A DNA stretch of 64,000 nt from contig WTXD01000004.1 of the NCBI GenBank assembly GCA_022496205.1, positions 372,001 to 436,000 of the forward strand, given 5' to 3'. The DNA comes from Gloeopeniophorella convolvens (Eukaryota; Basidiomycota; Agaricomycetes; Russulales). Positions within the stretch are counted from its first letter, which is position 1; each line of letters opens with the position of its first letter. The notes under the pieces were generated by a model. That model ran no database searches. It had not been told where the DNA came from and saw only the letters and a program-made list of their open reading frames with translations. The translations under genes and the position numbers were made by a program. Positions 57,749 through 64,000 of the stretch are shown piece after piece.

Positions 57749-60256
57749 CTACGGGTGGCTCTCCAGGGTCCACTGGTTCAGAGGCACAGATGAAGGCGTC
57801 TTGTAGTCGCTTTGCTGCAGGTCATGCCACTGCGGGCTGAACAAAATCTCCAACGTGTACTGTCCCGCAGGTAGACTGATCGACACCACCGTGATGTTCG
57901 GGTTCGGCTGATCTGTCTGTCCTTGGGGCAAAGGCGGACCGTTGGGCAAACGCGTTGTCGGTCCCGTCGTGATCTGTGCCCCGGGAGGTGGGTTCAGGAT
58001 CTCCATCTTCAGTGTCTCGCCATCCCGGCTCAGGGTCGCCGACGTCCCCGATGGGTCCACATCCACAGTGGCATTCGTGTGTGCACGCCACAACATGCCC
58101 GCCTGGACGGTGATTTCATCTTGCAGCAGTACCTGCCGGCGGCCATTGATGAGTCGCATTCCGCGAGAGAACGATGACCTGTTGGGCACGTGCCAATGAG
58201 TACAATACGCCACAACGTGTGTGCATATGCCACTCACACATTGAAGTATGCGCTCGTGAGATCGGCAATGAAGTAGGCGGTCGAGTCGCTCGGTGCCTGG
58301 AAAACGGTGCTCGACCCCTGTACAGTGCCGGACGAGTTGAAGTTGACTGTGGGTTGCGCGGTGACGTCCTGGTTTTGCTCGTTGACTACAATGGTGTTTT
58401 GGCCCTGCGTCATCTTCCTATAGTACTGCCACCGCGTCGCATCTTGCGCGTCGCTCAGGAAGTAGTTCAAAGAGAGGTAATCCCCCGATCCGAGTTCGCC
58501 CCACCACCGCGTCTTCAGACAGTCGAGGACGAAATCGCCAGCGTCGAGATCGTTGTGCGTTTGATGACCCCGCAGTGTTCCCCCCTTTATGCCCACATAC
58601 AGCGCAGAGGCGTCCGTCCAACTGCTGCGCATTGATGCCCACTGGTCTCCACCGAAATCGAAGTAATGATCAAGCGGTGCGTTGTCCCAGAACGCCCCGG
58701 TCACTGTTGCGTCGTACCAGAACATGCTCCAAGGCTCTGCCGCGTCATGCTGGTCGCGCTGGAACAACGCGAACTGGGGGGCATTGTACTGGGATGCATA
58801 GAAGATCATACTGTTGGCAGTGGTCGAGAACTTGTTCGGGCCGTGATCGCCCCAGTCGAACAACGAGGTCGGCCCGAACACGTACATGTGGAACAAGCCG
58901 GTGAGGTTGAAGTTCGTGTTGGCAGAGAGGAGACCAAAGTCGGATCCCGCGGCCGTCATGAGAGCTGAAGTCATCTCCGCATGGCCGGTAGTACCGAAGT
59001 ACCAGTAGTTCGCAGTCTCGTTCCATGTGCCGTCGCTGGTGACTGCCTGGGCACAGTTCTGCTTGGCGTTATCGATCGTGAACCCCAACAAGGCATTGGC
59101 GTTGCCCGTCGTGTCATCTCCGAGGATGGCCAACGCGCCGAGAGTGAGACCATCATTGCAGACGCAGTTCCAATTGCCGAAAGTATCCTTGCTCCACCAA
59201 CCGATGCCGTGCGGATCGCCCTGGAATACGGTTAAACCGAGGCTGAGGCCATAGAGGTTCATGGTGAAGCGGATCTGCTCCTTCTGCTGCTCGCTCCACA
59301 TGTCGTAGAGCCAGTCGTAAGCGATGGCGAAGGCAGCGCAGAACTCTGCTGTGTCGAGGAAGTGGATCGAGTTCCATTTGTCATTGTCAGGGCCGAAAGG
59401 TGTTGTACCGTTACCGGCAGCATTCTAGGTCGACCGTCAGACGAATAGCTTACGGATGACTTTGAAGAAGCGCCCACCTGAATCTCTGCCCAGGCCCGGT
59501 CAACCCACTTGGTGTCGTTGGTCATCCTAAACACGTATGCAAACGCCTTGATCCGCATCTTCACTTCGCGTGCATTGTCCAGAATGCCACTGTCACCGTC
59601 CAGGTGATACACGACAGGTGGCAGTGAGTAATATGATGTCGCATTGCCAAAGATAGTATCATTCCAGCTCTTGAGGTACGGGTCCTGGGGAATGAGCTTG
59701 GCAAGGGCGTTCCACTTGTACTGGGGGGCAATGAGACGGGGCCGGTCTGTGCGTAAGTTGGTCGGACTGGGGTTGCTGGAAAATTGGAAGGGATCCTGCG
59801 GCCACGCCACGCCAGAGCTGGAGGGGTTGAATGTTGGTGATGTGAACGCAGCGGTATTGGTCTGGAAAATGGCGTATTCTTGAGTACTAAGCATACTCGA
59901 ACCTGAGGCAGACGTACGGTTGATGGATATACGGGCACCATGAATTCAGAGTCGGTGGCCGTGGGGAATATGCCTATAGCGTTCTTGGCGCTCAGAGCAG
60001 AGCTGGCCGCGGCAGGGCTCCCCGTGTCCCCGTTGGAGCTCGCGCTGGCATTCTTATGGCTACTATGATGAGAGCCGACAACACCACCGACGACGGCTGC
60101 GACGATGACGATGACGGCGACTGGGATACCGAACTTGATCCAGTTGCTGAGAGGTTTCTTCGGGTTGGGCGGGGAGATGTAGCCTGTTGATGCGCTGTAG
60201 TAGGGATCGCCGGATCCATAGGGCGAGCGGGTGTCGATGGCGTTATAGGTGGCCAT
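57749..60256 (-). CDS. Heparinase II/III-like polysaccharide lyase, membrane-anchored
   Basis: Starts MATYNAIDTRSPYGSGDPYY at 60256. A type II membrane anchor lies near residue 40 (WIKFGIPVAVIVIVAAVVGG). The alpha-toroid domain comes next: DPYLKSWNDTIFGNATSYY, VKMRIKAFAYVFRMTNDTKW, DTAEFCAAFAIAYDWLYDMW, then FGNWNCVCNDGLTLGALAI and TANYWYFGTTGHAEM. The heparinase-type beta domain includes SMRSSWTDASALYVGIKGG, RGHQTHNDLDAGDFVLDCL and WWGELGSGDYL. It ends SSVPLNQWTLESHP. HxxHNDLDAGDF-type residues are those expected for the metal-binding or catalytic face of the family. Two introns near 59430 and 58240. Substrate unknown; fungi do not make heparin, so a uronic-acid polymer of the wall or of plants is likelier. 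Confidence 0.85.
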
Positions 60257-60462
60257 GACGCCTCGGACGAGGGGGGAAAAGGGGTATAGTCGTCGAAGTG
60301 AAGGGAAGAAAGGAGAGACACGCAGTGGGGGGAAGGGAAGAAATTTGTCGCGGGGTCAGACCACCGTGGGTATTGGGTATGGTTACAAAACTGGGCGACA
60401 GCGGCTCTTGTCCCCCGTGTCTTAAGTAACACCCTCCCAGCTAAATATAGACATGCCGCCGC

Positions 60463-62070
60463 TCATGCAAACTCTCCCAAAAATACCGCTGCCGCTCCCA
60501 TCCCTGTGCCGATACACATCGAGACGACCAGCACCTGCAAGGCAGAGTTAGCCGTGCGAGCGTCGCTACACGGAACAGACTGCAAACCTTGCCGCCTCTC
60601 CGCTCCAGCTCGTTCAGTCCCGTGGCGATCTGCCGCGCGCCTGTCGCTCGTAGATCCGCACCATCAGTCTACGGCGCATCTTAATATAGTACTAGGGACT
60701 TATCTAGAGGGTGGCCCAAGGCGATACCTCCACCATTCACGTTGACCTTTTCCGGGTCGAGTCCGAGCTTTCGGACGCAGTACACGTACATCGAAGCGAA
60801 GGCCTCATTGACCTGCAAGTGCGGCGTCAAGTCCACGTTCCAATTACCTACCCTTTTGCACGCGTACCTCGAACAGATCCACGTCTTCTTTGGTGATTCC
60901 AACTTTCTCTAACACCTTCGGAATGGCAAGGGAGGGTCCAATGCCCATGATGCGGGGAGCCAAGCCTGTTCGCACGGGTAATGCATAATGAGCGACGTGC
61001 TTTTTGACGTCCATGGCAGGACTTACCGACGACGGCCACGTTCACATACTTGGCAAGGATTCGCAGGCCTAGCTCCTCTGCCTTCCTCCGCGTCATGAGC
61101 AACACGGCAGCAGCGCCATCGGTCGTCTGGCTTGCGTTGCCACCTGTCGTCTGAGCAGGAGGCCACTGGGGGAAGGCGGACTTGATCTTCATGAGGGTCT
61201 CTTTGGTAGTACCGTATCGTATACCGTCATCCTTCGTGATAACCACCTTCTTGCGAGCACCGGTCGCTGGGTCCTTTTGATACACCGTGAACGGGACGAT
61301 CTCTTTCGCAAAGTAACCCGCTTTCTCCGCGGCCTCGGCGCGCTGGAACGACTTCGCGGCGAAATCGTCCAAGTCCTCTCGTGAGAAATTGAAGTCGCCA
61401 GTGATGTTCTCGCTTGTCCAGCCCATAGGTTGCAACGCATCGTTCGCAGGACCACAGGCTCTTATCTCTTCGCTTGCCGGTGCAGGACCAGTATCCGTGC
61501 TGGGATGAGCGTGTCAGCGACCACATCGTACGTGACAGGGCAACGAGGCACGCACTTTGATGACATGCACTCCGTGCCGACAGCCAGGCCCACCTCGATT
61601 TGTCCGGCCTTAATCGCATTCGCGATCGTGGTGGCAGCCAGGAGACCGGAGGAACAGAAACGGTTGACCACTTGAATAGGCACACTCTCCGGGATCCCGG
61701 CCGTCAATGCTGCAGACCGAGCCTCGTATACAGGGCCAGCCGGGAGCACGGTCCCAACGCAAATGTCGTCAATGATGGCGGGGTCGATTCTGCTATGCTT
61801 GATTGTTTGCTAGTATACGACGTCAGTACATGATACAGAGACGCGTAGAACGAGTGTGGCAAACCCTGAACATTTCAGTGAGAAGTTCATCGCTCCTTTT
61901 ATCACTGTCATGTCAATACCCCACGCGTGGCGAAAAGAGAGAGAGACTTGCCGCATATCCCTGAAACCACCCTTCTTGGACTTGCACAATGGCGAGCGAA
62001 TGGCCATGGTAATGACAACATCGTCGGGGTTTTTGCGCTGGAGAGTAGCGAGCTTCGAGGATTCGGCCAT
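60463..62070 (-). CDS. POT1: 3-ketoacyl-CoA thiolase (acetyl-CoA acyltransferase)
   Basis: Last step of fatty-acid beta-oxidation. Start [20 protein letters not shown] at 62070, then [20 protein letters not shown] intron (61896-61951) joins this to [11 protein letters not shown]. Then come [17 protein letters not shown], the acyl-accepting Cys in [60 protein letters not shown] and [17 protein letters not shown]. The His motif [17 protein letters not shown] is complete only after excising an AT-AC intron (60650-60703). The second catalytic Cys is in [14 protein letters not shown], and the end is LGEFA. I see no obvious PTS2 in the first 20 residues, so the location is not settled, though the sequence is of the peroxisomal POT1 type. 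Confidence 0.9.
60650..60703 (-). other. AT-AC intron in thiolase
   Basis: 54 nt, begins ATAAGT and ends GATCTAC on the coding strand, with a CTGAT branch-like site about 14 nt from the end. Excision gives CTAG|GAGCG, i.e. Leu-Gly-Ala-Thr-Gly. No GT-AG pair nearby yields GHPLGATGARQ, and the placement is unique: no base can be shifted across the junction. Confidence 0.75.
61896..61951 (-). other. GC-AG intron in thiolase
   Basis: 56 nt, donor CG|GCAAGT (the standard GC-type donor), acceptor ATAAAAG. It joins GGFRDM to [10 protein letters not shown]. The neighbouring GT gives a stop. Confidence 0.75.
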
Positions 62071-63430
62071 TGGGGGAGAGAATGGACAACTTGAGACTTG
62101 GTGTATTTGTCGGGTCTTCTGGGAGTGCGGAGGTCGGACGGAAAGCGGGACATGGGATCTACCACCATTTATCTATTGGCGAGATCCAACTGCTTGCAAG
62201 TTCCGGTACACGTGTGCACATGGACACACGTTAGGGGCTCAGCGCTGAGCCAGCGAGCGCTGTTCTGTATGTCATACTTAGCGGGTCAACGTTCAACGCT
62301 CACCGTCCGACCCCAGTACGATCGGCAGCTGCACATACAATCGGCGTCCTCTGATTAGGACTAGCTAAGAAGCGTCGCTCGGGAGTATACATATTGGACT
62401 TTGCCCGCATTTTCACATGAACAAGTTCAGGATAGACATTTAGGCCCGCGCATCACGGATCACTGATGCCGGAATCGAAGCGATGGGATGTCAGAGGAGA
62501 GGATGTCAATACTGATATCTTGCTCAAGATCTTGCTTGCCATGCGACAACACTTGTTTTTTCTTTTTGGAAAAATAGGTTAAGAGCGCGCCAGGATGGGT
62601 CCCTGCGTAACTTCTGCATGCGCAGATTTACCTGTTACAACAGCACCCACGGCTCACAAATGATTTTGTTACATAGGCTATAATATAGATATACAAGTGT
62701 GGCTACTATATTGACATCGAGCCAACGCTACAGTTGTTATTAGCCACTTAGTATAACGCGGTTTGCACCTCGAGATGCGCGCAGCAGAAATGACAGGGTA
62801 GTGCGTGGGGAGGTGAGGCTCAAGGCCTCGAGGGCTTGCTCAAGAGCTAGCATTGACAAACACCACTCATCATGATGCATGAGGAGTCTGTGCACCTCTG
62901 GCACACGAAGCGACTATGGGACTCACAGAACACATAGCCTGGTGGGCCACTGGTGCTGTTAGAATAACAAGTGACAAGAACTGTGTGTAGTCAGGTGTTC
63001 CAAGTACGGCCGAGGCATTTCAGCTCTATACGGTCATGGCAAGTACGTACTATACATTATGTGTAAGTATTGAGCTGGACTCGATCTCTCGGTGGTGTCA
63101 TTGGGTATCGCGCCATCTCCCCGGGTTCATCGATCGGGCAGTCACAAGTCATTAATCACTGTATTAGTCACTAATCGATTAATCACATGTCACGCGTCAC
63201 GCGGCGTTACGGCTTTGTCTCGTCGGACGTCTCACCCGCGCAGGCCGCAGTGCGTGTGGCATCGATTTTTTTCTTTTGAATCCATTCAACGTGAACCTCG
63301 GCACCGTGTAGCACGCGGCGATCCTACTGTGTTTCCATCAAACAGACCACCTCTCTGCTCCTGTGACCTTTCCTCCGTCACGTACGCGCATTCCATTCGA
63401 ATCCTCTCTAGACCTAAAGCTCATACCAGA
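62071..63430. other. 1.4-kb AT-richer non-coding region
   Basis: Downstream of the thiolase start on the plus strand. I find no supported gene, tRNA or transposon. It contains several runs of A/T and a cluster of TAATCAC-like words at 63151-63187. Confidence 0.45.
63151..63187. repeat. Cluster of TAATCAC words with a TAATCGATTA palindrome
   Basis: ATTAATCAC at 63151-63159 and again at the end of the cluster. TAATCGATTA (63172-63181) is a perfect palindrome. It may be a regulator site upstream of the edge gene, but this is unproven. Confidence 0.35.
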
Positions 63431-63432
63431 TC

Positions 63433-64000
63433 CATGAGCCACGACTCGCTAGGACGCAATCCTGACCTCCAATCAAATGGATCGAATGAAGTTGTGTTCT
63501 AGACATCGCCCCATTTCTTTCTCCAACCTGTCGTACCGTCGCGAAAAATTCGCAAGCCCATATGACCTTCTAGGGAGCTTCCATTCGGCTCTTTTTGATC
63601 GGTCTCTGTTTTCAACCCCAACTTGGCTTCTGCTGGTCATGGAAATGATTCCCCACCGGCACCTCCACTGCAAACTCAGGTCTTGTCTGACGCTTCTGAT
63701 TTCCATGGGATTACCCGGCTTGTAGAAATGAGGAGAACGGTCCGACCTTCGAGTTTTACCAGGCTCGACCTCGCTCTGTGCCGCATAGCTCGCAAGGACC
63801 AGTGTCTTCATGTGAAGCCTTATTATTCAGCTCGAGCATCGCTCCGGCTGCCTCATTTCGCCTATTCACTCCCTATCCACCCTTCTCCAACTAAGGAATC
63901 TTTGAAGACACTTCTCATTGTTATAACGCGTCTTCTGGTTAACGTCGACCGCTCTGGCACTATTACAAGCGTTGAGGCTATCAACATTATAGGGGGTAAG
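63433..64000 (+). other. Possible 5' end of an unidentified gene, truncated by the window edge
   Basis: A pyrimidine-rich leader precedes an ATG near 63433 (MSHDSLGRNPDLQSNGSNEV) that reads about 23 codons before a TAG. The following sequence has several candidate acceptors. An open frame without stops runs from about 63603 (LASAGHGNDSPPAPPLQTQ) to the end of the window. No domain is recognised, and splicing cannot be settled without the missing right side. Confidence 0.2.

Noticed and set aside
1..64000. A biosynthetic gene cluster, defence island or mobile element
   Set aside because: The genes are unrelated housekeeping functions, with no backbone synthase, transposase, integrase, terminal repeats or viral-like genes.

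Overview
This window is a stretch of nuclear chromosome from a filamentous basidiomycete, most likely an Agaricomycete. The evidence is dense protein-coding genes on both strands, many small spliceosomal introns of about 50-60 nt, and moderately GC-rich exons. The gene content is fungal: a KRE6/SKN1 glucan-synthesis pair, a fungal LCCL membrane protein, the RAVE subunit Rav1, an F-box protein of basidiomycete type and TRAPP Trs85. I see no transposon, virus, CRISPR array, rRNA or tRNA gene. Most coordinates below are outer CDS limits (start codon to stop codon, introns included). I worked out many splice junctions by hand by requiring family motifs to stay in frame.

Layout. 0.2-14 kb is a minus-strand block: an mARC-like MOSC protein, the TRAPP subunit Trs85/TRAPPC8, a WW-domain protein, a zinc-finger protein, an LCCL membrane protein, a small conserved lipocalin-like family member and a conserved protein of unknown function. 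14-26 kb has mixed orientation: seipin, an SDR oxidoreductase, an SH3BGR/thioredoxin-like protein, LMW protein tyrosine phosphatase, mitochondrial methylmalonate-semialdehyde dehydrogenase, a Myb-like nuclear protein and Rab GDI. 25.9-42 kb holds Rav1, a five-repeat fasciclin membrane protein, the carnitine/acylcarnitine carrier, an unknown basidiomycete protein, N-acetylglutamate synthase and an F-box protein. 42-57 kb holds a UBE2O-type E2, two KRE6/SKN1 paralogues either side of a SNAPC1-like gene, the inner nuclear membrane protein Ima1 and a Ser/Thr-rich membrane protein. 57.7-62 kb holds a membrane-anchored heparinase II/III-like enzyme and a 3-ketoacyl-CoA thiolase. The last 2 kb is mostly non-coding, with a possible gene start running off the right end.

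The genes do not form one pathway or cluster. They are housekeeping functions: membrane traffic (Trs85, GDI, Rav1), lipid and acyl metabolism (seipin, carnitine carrier, thiolase, MMSDH), the wall (KRE6/SKN1, FAS1, Ser/Thr-rich protein), nucleus (SNAPC1, Ima1, Myb-like) and ubiquitin (UBE2O, F-box).

The most notable signals are in gene structure, not gene content. They are an apparent AT-AC intron inside the invariant GHPLG motif of the thiolase, which also carries a GC-AG intron; a 7-nt micro-exon in the E2 core of UBE2O; a 14-nt exon in one SKN1 copy; a probable 32-nt intron in seipin; an intron directly after the ATG of the carnitine carrier; and further GC-AG introns, one of which is silent to reading-frame tests. 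Automated gene callers would probably damage several conserved proteins here.
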